Notes: generated by a model not told the origin, from the sequence alone. A stretch of 64,000 bases of DNA from Isoetes taiwanensis (GCA_021234155.1 JAJEKV010000031.1:799614-863613); one strand, 5' to 3'; positions 43,129 to 54,950 are shown, counted from the stretch's first letter. Numbers and translations are program-made.

Positions 43129-44133
43129 GCTCGTTGGAGACTTCAATGGACGCACTGGCACAGAACACCAATGAGAATTGACCTTTGGCAAATGATGTGT
43201 TGCAACTGAGCCCTTCAGAAGGAGCTTGGCCACGAGCATCAGCTAACATTCAGGTCTTACGCTATGGGAGGCAGTTGTTTTTGCTTTGCAGTATCTTTGA
43301 CCTAGAGATTTGCAATGGACTAGCACAGTGGTCATCCTCTTGCCAGCACACTTGCAGGCAGGAGAACCAAGGAGGCGGATCCGACGTGGTGGACAATGTA
43401 TTGGTGGTCGAGCAAGATATGCATCTCATCAAGCATTTTCGAGTGAGAACAGATGGTAGGGACGAGGAGGTGGACTCAGACCACCTGCCACTCTACTTGC
43501 ACCTGGCTTGGCAGGTTGCTCCAACCACCTGTACAACACCTCCTCGCATGCCCCAACTCAGATTGGACTATGAGCACGTTCATATTTATTCCCAAATGCT
43601 TACTGTGGACCTGGAAAGCATCTCACAGTGCTCAACGCTGGAGCGGCAGGCAGGCAGGCTCATTGACGTCCTCGGGGCTGCTGCAGAAAGATGTTTTGGG
43701 AGAAGCCGCCCCCAGCGAACCTCAGGAGCTAAAACCTTTCCGTGTAACCAGTGGTTTGATGCTGAGTGCAAGGAACGCAAACGCTGGCTCCGCCAAGTCA
43801 CAGATCCTGCTCTACGCTCGGACGTGGTCAGGCAATACAAGGCCAGATACACTGCGGCCCATCAACAGAAAATGTTCTTCCTCCTGGAACGTCATCCCAG
43901 GACCTTCTGATGAAAAGTGCTCAGGAGGTCAGTGCTGTCCACAGGAAACATCACTTCGGAGCAGTGGGAGCAATACCTACAACAGCTCTACAATCTTAAG
44001 GGTGCAGGGGCAGCATTACCCCGCAGCAGGCCGAGGGTGCAGGGGTAGTATTAACCCCGCAGCAGGGCCTGGTGGTGGAAATCACAGAGGCGGAGGTAGT
44101 GCAGGGGCTGCAGCAGGATTTCTACTTTGGTGA

Positions 44134-44890
44134 ACGGGCCAACATGAAGAAACATGTGCATGCTGGTTCAATGGATGTTGAAGACAATTCACAAGTGCAA
44201 GATGATTTGATGAAGATGGAAACCTGGGTGAAGAAAGAAGCTTCTAAATTTTGCAGCAGTGGGAAAAAGAAAACCAATGTCATTTCCTTGTCCTTGATGG
44301 AAGAGTTTACAGTCTGGAAAAGATATAAACAAGAGTTTCAAGCTTCATCTAAATTGACTATCATGCAAGAGAATCAAGAGAACGAGAGTAAAAAATTGCA
44401 GATTTTGGAGGATATGCAAAGGAGCCTTGCATCCTTCCTCAAAAGAATGAAGTGACTATAAGACTCTAAATAGTTTTTTTTGCATAATGTTCATTCACGT
44501 TACATGTGTGATCATATTCCTTTCATAAAGAATCTTAGTCTTATAGCATAATGTTTTTCATTACATTCATTCTTCTAGTCCAAAAGTTTTTTAAAATTGA
44601 AGCTTTATGTTTTGATGCTAGATCCGTTGTGGTAATGCTAATCCTAATATGTTGGCATGGTCATTGTGTTAGTGTTGTTAGTTCATAACATATTGGCAGG
44701 CGTGAAATTGTTATAAAACATGCACCAGTTCTAGGATGGACTGTGTTCTTGTTTAATATACAGCAAATGGAATTCAAGTTCTTGTCCTTATTGACGCCAC
44801 GTTCCAATTAGAGCACATTGGTGGTTGCATGTCCAAATTCTTTATAGTAAGAAGTGTTCTTTGAATGCTTATAAAATTTGAGTGACTGCT
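44134..44890 (+). other. Insertion within the LINE carrying a coiled-coil ORF
   Basis: LINE homology stops near 44130 and resumes near 44935. Between lies an open frame to 44455 encoding HAGSMDVEDNSQVQDDLMKM, then a Lys-rich helix ending DMQRSLASFLKRMK. It is helical and charged, with no recognised domain. It might be the C-terminus of a transposon- or trihelix-associated protein, which is inference. The rest is AT-rich. Confidence 0.4.
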
Positions 44891-47664
44891 CCAAAATGGT
44901 TAAGGATCTGATTCTATAATACATCTGAAGCAGCTACAGTGGTTCATAAGCCGTCTCACCAACTATCACATGACCATAGTCAGCTCGCTTTTTGCAAAAC
45001 TATTAGCTAGCATATTGGAGCAATAATTGACGGCATGGGCAGAGGAAATAAAGGTTCAAGCCCTTACACAAGCAAGGTTTAGGCTTCGACACTCCACCAT
45101 TGATCATATTTTTACCTTGTAGGCATTGATAAAAGATAGCAGAAGTCACCAGCAGGACTTGTATTGCTGCTTTATCGACTTTGCAAAAACTTTTGACACG
45201 ACTCCTAGAGAGAAGCTATGGGTGAGATTGATGCAGTTAGGAATCCCTTTGGAGTTGCAGAATGTTGTATACTAGTTGTACGAGACATGCTCAGCCCGAA
45301 TGACATTGTTAGGTCAACTTGTACATAGTAGTGTTGGGGTCCACCAAGGATGGCCACTCTCTCCAACATTGTTTGGCCTGTATATTGATCAGTTAGAGGG
45401 TTGGCTTGTTCAGCAAAGGGGCCGAGGGGCTCAGCTTTTGCATGATATTGTTCGACATCTCATCTATGCTGATAATATGGACCAATTAACTTACATCGAC
45501 CAACATGCAGTAGCATTTAGATGCCCTCCTAGATACTTTATGCCAGACCACTAGAATGCGCATGAATATAGCTAAGACTAAGTTGCTCCTCATCTCATTT
45601 TCACGTCAACCAAGGTCACCCTCCTTCACTTATCAAGGTCAAAATTTGGAGGTTGTACTCACCTACAAGTACTTGGGAGTGGAGTTCAATACAACCACAT
45701 TTTGGGACACTTCTATTCGGCAACAAGTGAAAGCTCTATATGCAATGTAGAATAGTTACAAAGCAAAGCCTCATGACTGGGCTCACCAATCACACTGGTG
45801 AAGCAAGTTCTTCTATACATGATGGAGGTGTGAGGATCGGTGGTATCACTTGCCACCCGCGACCTGGAGCGGGTCCAAAATGCTTTTTGGCCTAAGCATT
45901 TAGAGTCAATGCCACGATGCCATATGAGATGCTTCTACAGGAGACCATTTGCTTTTACAGTGGGCTGCGTTAGACGGTCACATCATATGCGTTCGAAAGG
46001 TGATCAGTATGGGCAACACTCGCCTCCCACACCTCGACTATGCCATGATAATGGGTCCACAATCCCTCAAGACCTGCTTGAAGGAGAAGCGAGTTAATTG
46101 GCTCTCCAGATGGAATGTGTAAAAGCACAGGTGCAAACAGCTAGAAACTGAGGAGGATCACAATTACCCAAGGCAGTATCTCGATGCATGCTTCCTTGAC
46201 AAGCTTTGGAATGCTAGAGCTTTGAAACAGGTAAAAACTGTACATTACAAAAGCCAGATCAATCCGCACTTGAGGTGGGTCCACAAGAGTACCTGTGGAC
46301 ACATTTACCTCTAAAGAAGTGCAGACTCATTGCATCCATTCACAATGGGTCCTCATTGTCTCCAAATTAGATAGGTAGGTGGATCCGAAAAGTGTGATAG
46401 GACAGACTATGTCAATGTTGCCAGCTGGAAGTTAGTGAGGACAAGTGCTAGACTCTTCAGCATTGTCCAGCATTTGGACCTATAAGGCACCCTATGTTGT
46501 GCTGATTTTGTCTGACCAGTCACTTTATGTGATGCTACACAAGGCTTCAGTGGGGACACTTAGATCAGATCTCTAGGATGTGATGGACCTAGTTGTGTCC
46601 TCCAACACTTTAATAATATGTACAACTGTACAGTTTGTCAACAGGCTTATTACAGCTAAGGATTTTCCCTCAAAAATCATTCGAGACGGGATTTTTTAAT
46701 CCTAGATAGTACTACGTCTCTTACGCTCTCTCTTTGTTTGGGTTCCATAAGCCCATTGGTCTTTATAAATGATGAAAACAAATTCAATTCAATTCAATTC
46801 AATTTAGCTTGATGTTTTTTTGAAATACTAAACCTGTCAAACAGTCTAACACTTCTATTTTAAATAAAAGTGTAAATTGTTCAATTCAATTCAAGTTAAA
46901 CTCCCAAGTACTTCGAAAGATTGTTGCACCTTCTATTTGAAATAAATCCTGAGTGAACTTTAGATATGTGTTCCATGAAAATGGAATTTAATTTCTTAGC
47001 ATTATCCTTTTGCTATGCTTTTGTTGAAGGTTGACAACAAAGTAATAGGTCTCTAGCCACCTATAATCTTTGGCTCCATCTTTGGAATTAGAGTGATACA
47101 TCCGGTGCTTAGTTTGTTGTCAAGCTTTATCTACTAGCACTATATACAAAAGCACTAATAAGCACCATACACAAAAGGTTGTATCCATTCCCAATATTGA
47201 TGGGAAAATTCTATTGAAATGTCATCCATACATGGGAATTTATTTTTGGACAAAGAGAAAACTGCCTCACACATATGTTGAACAGATAATGGCTGCCCGA
47301 GTTGTTTTCTTTTGAGTTGCAAATACTTTAGATACCACCTTTGAAGGAATCAACTCCTCAAAGCAATCCTGATAATTTATATCTTTCTTCTTAAAGAAAC
47401 ATTTAAAATGTCAAAAAACAACTTCAACTGTGTGGGTCTCGAGTGATGGATCCCTTCTCCATCTACAATGATGTTAATGTAGCTGAGCGCTTCCTTTGTC
47501 TTGTGGCTGCGAAAGGAAACATATGCATTTTCTTGATCTACGTCAACCCTATTTTTTACTTTAACCTGTTGAATTTTGAGCAGTTCTAGCCTCTTAATTT
47601 CCTCTAGAACTACCCTTTCCCATTCATCTGAACTAATACCATTGCTTCTAAGCTCAATCAATTC

Positions 47665-48273
47665 CAGGGATAGGTTCAATACTGTATACGTTTTATACGC
47701 AATACGTATTTTTCGTTTGATACGGCACAAATTTGACGTTTAATACGTCAAAAATACGGCTAAAAAAATTTCCGGCGTCGAAAACTTTCGCGTAAGCGAA
47801 AACAACTGTTTCGCTTACGCGAAGTCTGGTTCGCGTAAGCGAAACAGTATTTTTCGCTTACGCGAACCAGAAATAGTTTCGCGTAAGCGAAATGAACTGT
47901 TTCGCTTACGCGAAAACATCTTCGCGTAAGCGAAACAGTCAACTTCGCGTAAGCGAACGCGCCTCGAAATATATATAGAAAACTTCGCGTAAGCGAAAAC
48001 TTCTGCTTCGCTTACGCGAACCGCCCTTCGCGTAAGCGAAACGCAAAGAATGTTTACGCGAACAAAAAAAAGTTTCGCGTAAGCGAAAACTTAGACTTCG
48101 CTTACGCGAAAGAAAGTTCGCGTAAGCGAAACAGAAGGTTTCGCTTACGCGAAACTTTTTTTTTCCGGCCGGCGAGTATTAAATACAAAAAATACGTATT
48201 TTTCCCAAAAATACGTATTTTTGCACTTTATACGTCTGAAAAAATAGTTTCATACGTACAGAACCTATCCCTG
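47665..48273. mobile_element. hAT-type non-autonomous element full of TTCGC-GTAA-GCGAA units
   Basis: The termini CAGGGATAGGTTC (47665-47677) and its complement (48261-48273) are perfect 13-bp inverted repeats. They are flanked by ATCAATTC on both sides (47657-47664, 48274-48281). An 8-bp duplication and a CAGGG terminus are hallmarks of the hAT superfamily. Subterminal AATACGTATTTTT motifs occur near both ends (47704; 48193, 48211). The interior carries an array of palindromic units. There is no transposase ORF. Confidence 0.93.
47787..48155. repeat. Alternating array of 16 near-palindromic 14-mers
   Basis: Nine forward TTCGCGTAAGCGAA and seven reverse TTCGCTTACGCGAA units, one of them degenerate (TGTTTACGCGAA at about 48051). 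They are spaced mostly 20-24 bp apart. Orientation alternates almost strictly, except for three forward units in a row (about 47920-47996). Confidence 0.95.
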
Positions 48274-48641
48274 ATCAATTCTGCACATAATGAGTTCAGC
48301 AAAGCATTCCCTTCAGCTGCCTTGTTATGACCCCAAACCTTAACGAATATTGGTTATTGCCTCCAACCCTGCTAGCTGCAATCCAGATATGCTTACACTG
48401 ATCGCTAAAGTCTTCATAAGGAATCTAAACTACTAATCTAAGAAGAGAAAATTATCTGCAAGTTGTGATCTGAAATGGAGTATTCTAAGAGATTGTATCA
48501 AATAAGTTCAGGTTCACTTCTTGCAAGGCCTGACAACTTATATAACACATATCATGCCCAGCTCCTCTTTTCAAGTTTTTCGTGTGGCACGCATGACCAG
48601 CCCTTCCTTGTTATAGAGGTTTGTTGTTGCATGGCACGCAT

Positions 48642-49087
48642 TCTTTTTTTTGAAGGACGACAATCTATTATCAAGAAACATCAAGATACATACAAGGGAC
48701 CTGTGACATGGGACTCAAAACCTAGAGGACGAGATAGTCCACTAAGCAAAACCACCCATGCACAGTACATAATCATACTCCTTGTGCCACCTTGAGGCGT
48801 TTAATGGCCTCATCACAATCAACATGTTCTGCAACATCGAGATGATCATCAACAGACATCAAGTTATCATGCCACTGAATAGTACGAGGCAAGATAGCCT
48901 CGTGAGATGACATAACAGACTTCTTCCTCGCTGCCTTCTTCCAATTGACCTATTGCCATGACTCTTTAGCGCACTGAAGATTAGGACCATCAGCCATAAC
49001 AACCTCAGAAGCATGAGAAGCAGAAGCAACAACGGGGAGAGTGGTAGGAACTATAGCTGCAGTTGACGGTGCTAAGGACGACACCAT
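48642..49087 (-). mobile_element. 5'-truncated retroposon (LINE/SINE-like) with poly(A) and target duplication
   Basis: TGGCACGCAT lies on both sides, at about 48631-48640 (next to a T8 run, i.e. a minus-strand poly(A)) and at 49088-49097. The minus strand has a protein-like frame (MVSSLAPSTAAIVPTTLPVV, then a Lys-rich and acidic stretch ending DEAIKRLKVAQ) broken by a stop. It may be the N-terminus of a LINE ORF1. A third TGGCACGCATGACCAGCCC lies at about 48588. Confidence 0.6.
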
Positions 49088-49109
49088 TGGCACGCATGAC
49101 CAGCCCCTC

Positions 49110-49670
49110 TGGAGATTTTTCAAAGTTTTTTCTGTTGTGTTGATATTTCTTCTTTTATATTTTGTGGGTTTTTGTTGTCATCGGCATTGATTATAGGACG
49201 CACGCGAATAGCTTCACGACAAGAGTTCAAGCCATTCATACGTTGTGCTTATTAATAGAACTTATGGGTGCTTGCATTTATATTTCCAAGATTAGAAAAA
49301 TCAAGAGACATACCTATCTCCTCTTTGCTCAGTACCGGTTATTTGCTTCCTCGCTTGGGCGCTCCAGGCAATACCTCGAGAATAATAGCGATTGTTTCTC
49401 ATTAGGATTTTCTCTGAAAACTCGAAAGGGTGGGGCTTTTTATCCCAATGAAGAGCTATCGCCACTTTTCTCACCTTTGTCTTGTTCTATCATGATATTA
49501 TTATCATTTCTCTTTGTATGGGGTAGTTCGATATTGTGCCTATGGTTGACTGCCCCACTCACTTCACAAAATTATAAACCCAATGTATACTTGGACAGAT
49601 TATACAAAACAGGGGCAGCGGCAATAAGAATGCCAAAAGAAAAACACGACCCATGTTTTACATCCTAAGC
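49110..49670. other. Unrecognised 168-codon plus-strand frame
   Basis: Frame 49162-49668 is open and hydrophobic at its C-terminal half (LSFLFVWGSSILCLWLTAPL). I recognise no family and see no splice or promoter support. It may be chance or an old organelle/mobile fragment. Low value as a gene call. Confidence 0.2.
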
Positions 49671-49699
49671 AGTGAGGGCAACACCACAGAAAATGGCTA

Positions 49700-50731
49700 A
49701 TAATAAGGCACAGATCTGTATGGACTCACGACAGAAATGCTGAAATGTGTAGGGATAGGGATCATAGATCGGACAACAGGGATCTTTAACATGATAGCAC
49801 ATACAGGGATGCCAGAGAGATGGAAATACAACAGGGTAATACCACTGCACAAAGGGGGTAGCATCGAGGAGCCGGGGAATTATAGAACAATTATGGTTAG
49901 TTCCATATTTGCAAAACGGTTTGGCAGCCCTGGATCATGAGCTGAAGGACTGGGCAGAAACAAGCCAACTAAGGGCACAAAGGCAAGCGGGATTCATGCT
50001 GGATCATTCCACCACGATCACTTAGTGGTATTCAGAATATTAGTCGAACAGGCTAGGATTCGAAAAACGAAGATGATATTCGCTCGTAGATTTCAAAAAA
50101 GCATTTGATACAGTACCGAGAGAAAAGCTGATACAAGGATTAATAGGGTTAAAGGCACCAGAAGGGCTGGTTGAATTTATAGCCCGTCTATATCAGAGGG
50201 TATACACAAAAATGCAAGAGGAAGGCAACGCTATTGACTGTGATACAGGGGTAAAACAGGGCTGCCCTCTCTCACCCACACTATTTGGAATATACATAGA
50301 TGCATTGCAGGAATTTATTGCGGAAAAGCACGACAATGTAGATGCACCAAGCCTGGGAAACATTAAAGTACCAATAATGCTATACACAGACGATCTAAAT
50401 ATGATGGCCACCAAGAATAGAGGAATGCATCGGACGTTGACCATACTGGAGGAATTTTGTACTGAAACAGGGCTTACGGTTGAACTTCATCAAGACAAAG
50501 ATAGTGATGTTTGGAGTCAAGGGATGCCATAGGCCGTTCAGATATCTAGAATCAGAACTTGAAAAAGCAGTGGAGTACAAGTATTTAGGGTATGACACTC
50601 ATGGTACTGGGAAATGGTCAAAAGGGGTGGATTCGCAGTTCCAAGTGGTGATTGGTAGTTTCTATCTGATGAAAAATTACTGCAATAGGAGCAGGGTGAT
50701 CGACTGGGACATAGCAAATCATACCTACTAG
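49700..50731 (+). mobile_element. LINE RT fragment (YTDD)
   Basis: Plus-strand frames contain WKYNRVIPLHKGGSIEEPGN, RQAGFMLDHSTT, then VDFKKAFDTVPREKLI in broken frames (50085-50130). Next come KQGCPLSPTLFGIYIDALQ (50250-50310), MLYTDDLNMMA (50380-50410, YxDD box with Thr) and VEYKYLGYDTHG (50572-50608). It belongs to the same broad LINE type as 42901-46803. Similarity stops at 50731, where another repeat (ACTAGAAACGTGTGCCCGGC) begins. Confidence 0.85.
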
Positions 50732-51420
50732 AAACGTGTGCCCGGCGATGCCGGGCATTAGTCATGGACATGTGAAGGCATTTACGTTGTGGCGTGAACG
50801 TGCGCAATGCAATGTTTAGGTGCAATAGACAGATATAGATAGTGAACAAACTTACCTTTAAAGTGTACACATAATATGAAGTTCAAACAAAATCTCTACA
50901 CGCAAAAACAAAAAACTTGTTTGTGCAAATCGATGTTATATCCATCAGTCTCAATGGATCCACATCGGTAGGCACAATTGGAATGCATGATAGGAGCATT
51001 ATGTCAGTGTCACCAACATGGGTTCTAGTTACTATCTCCACCTCAATGACATGGCATCCCAGCTTTTGTATAATCAATCGTGTTCCATTGCACATGCCTT
51101 TCTTGAATGACATAGACCTTGACAACATGGCAATCATTCCCCCCTTTAGATTTAGCTCATGGGATGATACACCACTTGGAGTTTGTGCATTGTGAAACTC
51201 AATTAGATATAGACTTGCTTGCTAGCCATCTGTATCTATGGTTCGATCAGCACTAAAATAATATACATGTGGCGTTACATGCAGCGTTCCAGGCACGAAA
51301 ATCAAACCTCTTCCATTTATTTTAATAAAGAAGACTAGAAACGTGTGCCCGGCTATGCAGGCATCATTCCAGGACGTGTAAAATGTGTTGAGGGTGGTTG
51401 ATCGTGTCAGTGCAATAGAA
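50727..51420. repeat. Two copies of ACTAGAAACGTGTGCCCGGC-type repeat start
   Basis: ACTAGAAACGTGTGCCCGGC occurs at 50727 and 51334, both followed by (G/T)ATGC-GGCAT and loosely similar downstream sequence. The 5' ends look like those of a dispersed repeat family, but no terminal inverted repeat or duplication was found. Confidence 0.6.
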
Positions 51421-51739
51421 TGTTCTAGGTAGGAAGGAAAACTTAGGTTGTATCCCCCTCCTAAAATATGCTTAGTTGTTGGCTGAACAATTGCTAAGTA
51501 TATCAATAAAATGCCTTAAACAATAGGTCTTAAACATTCATATTTGGTCTACACCACAAATGCAAAATCTTGAAAGGACCCATGAATCATCCACAAATTT
51601 AATTATTGTAGATCAATCTCAGCAGATTTTCTACAATGGTGGACAGTGGGTAGCCGCACACATGCGAACTACCCACGAAAAATAAAGGGAAAATCCAATT
51701 ATATCATTTGGACCCCAAAAAATACAATGCTAATAGGTG

Positions 51740-51840
51740 AGTGGCTGATGTACCTGCCGAAAGCTTATCACCGGGATTAAAAAACCCCGCCCTTTCGGGT
51801 TTTCGAGGAAAAACCCTAGTGATAAGCCTTCGGCAAGGGG
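51740..51840. repeat. LINE-3'-end-like hairpin
   Basis: TGCCGAAAGCTTATCACC and GTGATAAGCCTTCGGCA form an imperfect hairpin (51754-51835). Its loop holds GGATTAAAAAACCCCGCCCT and TTTCGAGGAAAAACCCT, the reverse complement of the LINE 3' stem at 46670-46710 and 9900-9960. Confidence 0.7.
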
Positions 51841-52021
51841 CTTGGACAAACGTAAGGCATAGAAATCGCTCCCAAAAACCCCCGCATGGAGAAGTCGAAA
51901 TAGATGCCGCTCGCCCCTGTACCTGCACATCACCAACACAACAAACGAGACAACACAAACATACCAGAGGAGCATCACCCAGCGGGTGGAAGAAAAAACA
52001 TGATAACAGAAATTTGCACAA

Positions 52022-52560
52022 TACAAGGTACTGCTGAGAGAAGAGGAAGCGCCGATGAGGAACCGCGCCTAAAATAGCGAAACCCTAACCAGAAAGGGCA
52101 TGCGCCGCATGCACGCATGCAAGACATGCATGCTCGCCCCACTCTAGAATGTCGATCCGATGTCTCGGATCGATGCGATTCTAGAATGGGGCTCGCATGA
52201 AACCAACAAACCGCCCGAATACCAGAGAACTTCCTTATCAAACTAGAATCGAGGACGAAGGTCACAGGATGAAGGCTAAAGAAGAGCCGAGGCCGAGAAA
52301 GGACATGCCATAGCATGACAAAAACGCCAAATGGGCCAAACCAAGCAGGAAGAAGCCCCTCCCCTGCCTGGAAACAAATCAAAGAGAATAAGGTACTGCT
52401 GAGAGAAGAGGAAGCGTCGATGAGACGTTGATGCAGAACCGCGCCTAAAATAGCGAAACCCTAACCAGAAAGGGCATGCGCCGCATGCATGCATGCAAGA
52501 CATGCATGCTTGCCCCACTCTAGAATGTCGATCCGATGTCTCGGATCGATGCGATTGTAG
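52022..52560. repeat. Direct repeat, ~165-bp units 368 bp apart
   Basis: 52024-52190 and 52392-52560 share AAGGTACTGCTGAGAGAAGA, then GGGCATGCGCCGCATGCA and TCTAGAATGTCGATCCGATG, with minor changes. No gene recognised in or between. Confidence 0.9.
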
Positions 52561-53164
52561 ATCAAGGTGCAACCCAAAACTTATATGTGAGCGTATAAAC
52601 ATGCTCCAATATCGTGTCCCACATGCAAGAGTCAAGTCTATATTCCAAAAGAAACGCGGGAAGCTCGTATTCATCAAGTGCTTCATTTGAAAAACCTCCA
52701 ACCACAAACACCAATGTCTGTGATGCCTCTGGGCTTGAAGCAAGTACCCATGTATGCATACTTGGAGGGGTAGTAGTTGGAGGGGTTGCGTTGATGCGAC
52801 ATTAAGAATATTAAAACACATATAACCCATGAAGGAGCATGGAAGCAAGTGTTATCGCAAAAGCCAACAAAGCCTACGTGCATCATCTCTACGGCGAACG
52901 TGAACCACTACCCTTGTTCTAGGATTGCCAAGTGCCCGCCCTACAAAAGGTGCGTAGTGCTCCATGATCTATATTGGTTGAAGAAGGTTATAAATACCAA
53001 AAAAACACATTGTGACTTGAATTAGAGTTGTAAACATCCGTACCCCTACCTCCATCCATGTAAACCACATTTCCGGAAATAGAATGAAGCACTAAGAAGA
53101 AACTGGACGAAGAAATGGATGTTCACATGAATGTAAGAAGGAATAAAACATTTAATATTTTATT

Positions 53165-53990
53165 CCTTCTTACACATTTCACGTCATTGCACATCACCGG
53201 ACTGTTCCATTTTCTCCTGGATAAGCTCAAAACCATATCAATTTCATTTTATTCCCTATCCATGTAATCGAAATAGATGGCCTCCATTTGGGTGGGGTTA
53301 CATGTCATTCCAGTGATTGAGAAGTAATCATTTCTTCTCATGATAATTATGAAGCTTCAAATTGTGATGAAGCATATTGTAGCTTATAGTAAACTCTATT
53401 TAATAATAGTGATCAGAGCAATTACTTTAGTTTTGCAAGGTTCCCCTGTTTTTTATTGTTCTTTGCCAATGACAATTTCCTACATTTTATATAATATATC
53501 CAAAAATTATTATTTGACCTAAAGTAAACTTCTCTACTATCCATTTACAATTTTTCTTATGCATCTCCGCTAAAATTGCACATTTGCCCACCGTATGACT
53601 ATTAAGTTTACATTTTAAATTCTATTTTGGACTAATACATTGACATTAACATGCAAATTTCTACCATTCTTGCCTACTATAATCCCATAGAACAAAAAGT
53701 ACCCAGCATTATGGGGTACAATATGGGTACAATATGCAAGTTATATAATTGTTTCTTAAGAGTTTACTATAAGCTACAATATGCGTCATCACAATTTGAA
53801 GCTTCATAATTATCATGAGAAGAAATGATTACTTCTCAATCACTGGAATGACATGTAACCCCACCCAAATGGAGGCCATCTATTTCGATTACATGGATAG
53901 GGAATAAAATGAAATTGATATGGTTTTGAGCTTATCCAGGAGAAAATGGAACAGTCTGGTGATGTGCAATGACGTCAAATTTCGTGGGCA
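53165..53990. mobile_element. Foldback element with ~220-bp inverted arms
   Basis: 53170-53397 and 53760-53985 are inverted copies (for example CCATTTTCTCCTGGATAAGC against GCTTATCCAGGAGAAAATGG) around a 360-bp AT-rich core. There is no ORF in the arms. The outer ends near CACGTCATTGCACATCACC are diverged, and no target duplication could be fixed. Confidence 0.88.
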
Positions 53991-54029
53991 TATTTGAATA
54001 TGACATTTGACAAAGCAAAACTGTCCTAC
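53729..54029 (+). repeat. Segment repeated after the assembly gap (copy at 63706-64000)
   Basis: This 301-bp stretch, covering the right arm of the foldback element and about 40 bp of flank, recurs in the same order directly after the Ns, with small indels. Confidence 0.93.
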
Positions 54030-54473
54030 ATACAAAAAGTTAATGTACTTGATATGCCCTGTAATGCATGCCAAATTACAAAGCGAGATCAGTGTATGGA
54101 ATATAGTGAATATTGTGCAGGCTTTTCTATATACCGTAGACTCTATCAAGGGAAGAAATGGAATGAACCATGGATATTGTAAGCTCTAATGTAGACTCCA
54201 TAAGGAACCCACTAAGGTATTGCCTATCTTGCGAAAGAACAATTTACCTCCATCAAATTCTTTGCCCAAGCAAACATTTAAAGCCAATTCTGAGTCATCC
54301 ACATGAAAGTCTAAGAAAAAATGAAAATAATAACCCGATTAATAAAAAACAAGAACAATATAATAACATAGATGACAACCATCTTAATAGACAGCTCGTA
54401 ACAAGCAGAAAAACATGAACAATTTAACACACACAGATGAAAGCCATCTTAATGGACTGCTCCTTAGTAGGCA

Positions 54474-54950
54474 GAATCAACCTCATTACCAAATTCAAGA
54501 TCTTTCCCTATATTGTATTCTACAACAGATCCATGGTGGGTATCATGTATTGAACCACCAACGTTAAGAAATGGCACTGCATGCAGCAGGCAGAACTTGT
54601 TCAAAATAAGAAAACTAACCTGAAAAAAACATGTGACGTAAATGCAAAGAGGACAAAAACATACTTGAGCAAATGGGCCGATGAACTTCATCATAAGCAG
54701 ATCAAGCATGCCTTCCATACCAACGTCATCAAGCATAACCCCGTAGTTATTCATTGTCTTCGGTGTCATGACTTTTACTTTAGTTTCTTGAGCACATTAT
54801 TCGAAGTGCTCCACCTGAACAAATTAAAACTACCATAGTTATTATAAGAAAAAGCCAACATAATACTTATGAGCCAAGATACCTCATCCAGCACCATAGA
54901 ACAAAAGTATGGTTCCAGCATTTCAAAAGTGTATACACCAGGAGCATGTC
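54474..54950 (-). pseudogene. 2-oxoglutarate/Fe(II)-dependent oxygenase (P4H-like), truncated
   Basis: Three consecutive exons on minus have canonical borders: 54883-54950 (PGVYTFEMLEPYFCSMVLDE), 54665-54814 (VEHFE...PKTMNNYGVMLDDVGMEG followed by MLDLLMMKFIGP) and 54474-54576 (FLNVGGSIHDTHHGSVVEYN, then IGKDLEFGNEVDSAY and stop). The order matches plant proteins of the At3g18210 type. In that family the third block continues as GFHVDDAEVT..., providing the HxD iron ligands. Here His is replaced (NEVD) and a stop follows two codons later, so the catalytic core is lost. The exons upstream (55190-56000) may hold the N-terminal part, but I could not fix them. Confidence 0.8.

Larger units (their letters stand above)
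42901..46803 (+). mobile_element. LINE copy with endonuclease, RT and (AATTC)n tail, interrupted
   Basis: In mixed plus-strand frames the order is: endonuclease block GDFNGRTG (43138-43165); the terminal endonuclease motif SDHLPLYLHL (43480-43505); linker; then RT with FAKLLAS, CCFIDFAKTFDTTPREKLWV (45165-45220), QGWPLSPTLFGLYIDQL (45345-45400) and IYADNMDQL (altered YxDD, 45465-45490). The C-terminal part is degenerate. The 3' UTR (46665-46780) has an AAGGATTTTCCCTCAAAAAT...GGGATTTTTTAATCC stem shared with the LINE end at 9900-9960. The tail is AATTC repeats (46780-46803). Stops and frameshifts are numerous. A foreign ORF region sits at about 44134-44890. Confidence 0.85.
46990..48440 (-). 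mobile_element. Second L1-type LINE remnant, minus strand
   Basis: Minus-strand blocks in order: KHIWIAASRVGGNNQYSLRF (about 48350-48410); NALLNSLCAELI, continuing as ELRSNGISSDEWERVVLEEI (either side of the hAT insertion); AYVSFRSHKTKEALSYINII; FSLSKNKFPCMDDISIEF; and TGCITLIPK ... RPITLLS (about 47040-47120). This is the endonuclease-RT linker and start of RT of an L1-like element. A 609-bp MITE interrupts it at 47665-48273; the reading frame is continuous if that insert and one 8-bp duplication are ignored. Confidence 0.75.

Noticed and set aside
47787-48155. CRISPR-like array (regular 14-mers with ~20-bp spacing)
   Set aside because: Units alternate in orientation, spacers are short and irregular, and the array lies inside a hAT-type element in a plant genome.
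49162-49668. 168-codon ORF as an organelle-derived membrane protein
   Set aside because: Hydrophobic and open, but I could not match it to any organelle protein, so no such call is made.
50727-51420. Helitron 5' ends at the two ACTAGAAACGTGTG copies
   Set aside because: No TC start, no CTRR end and no 3' hairpin could be found.
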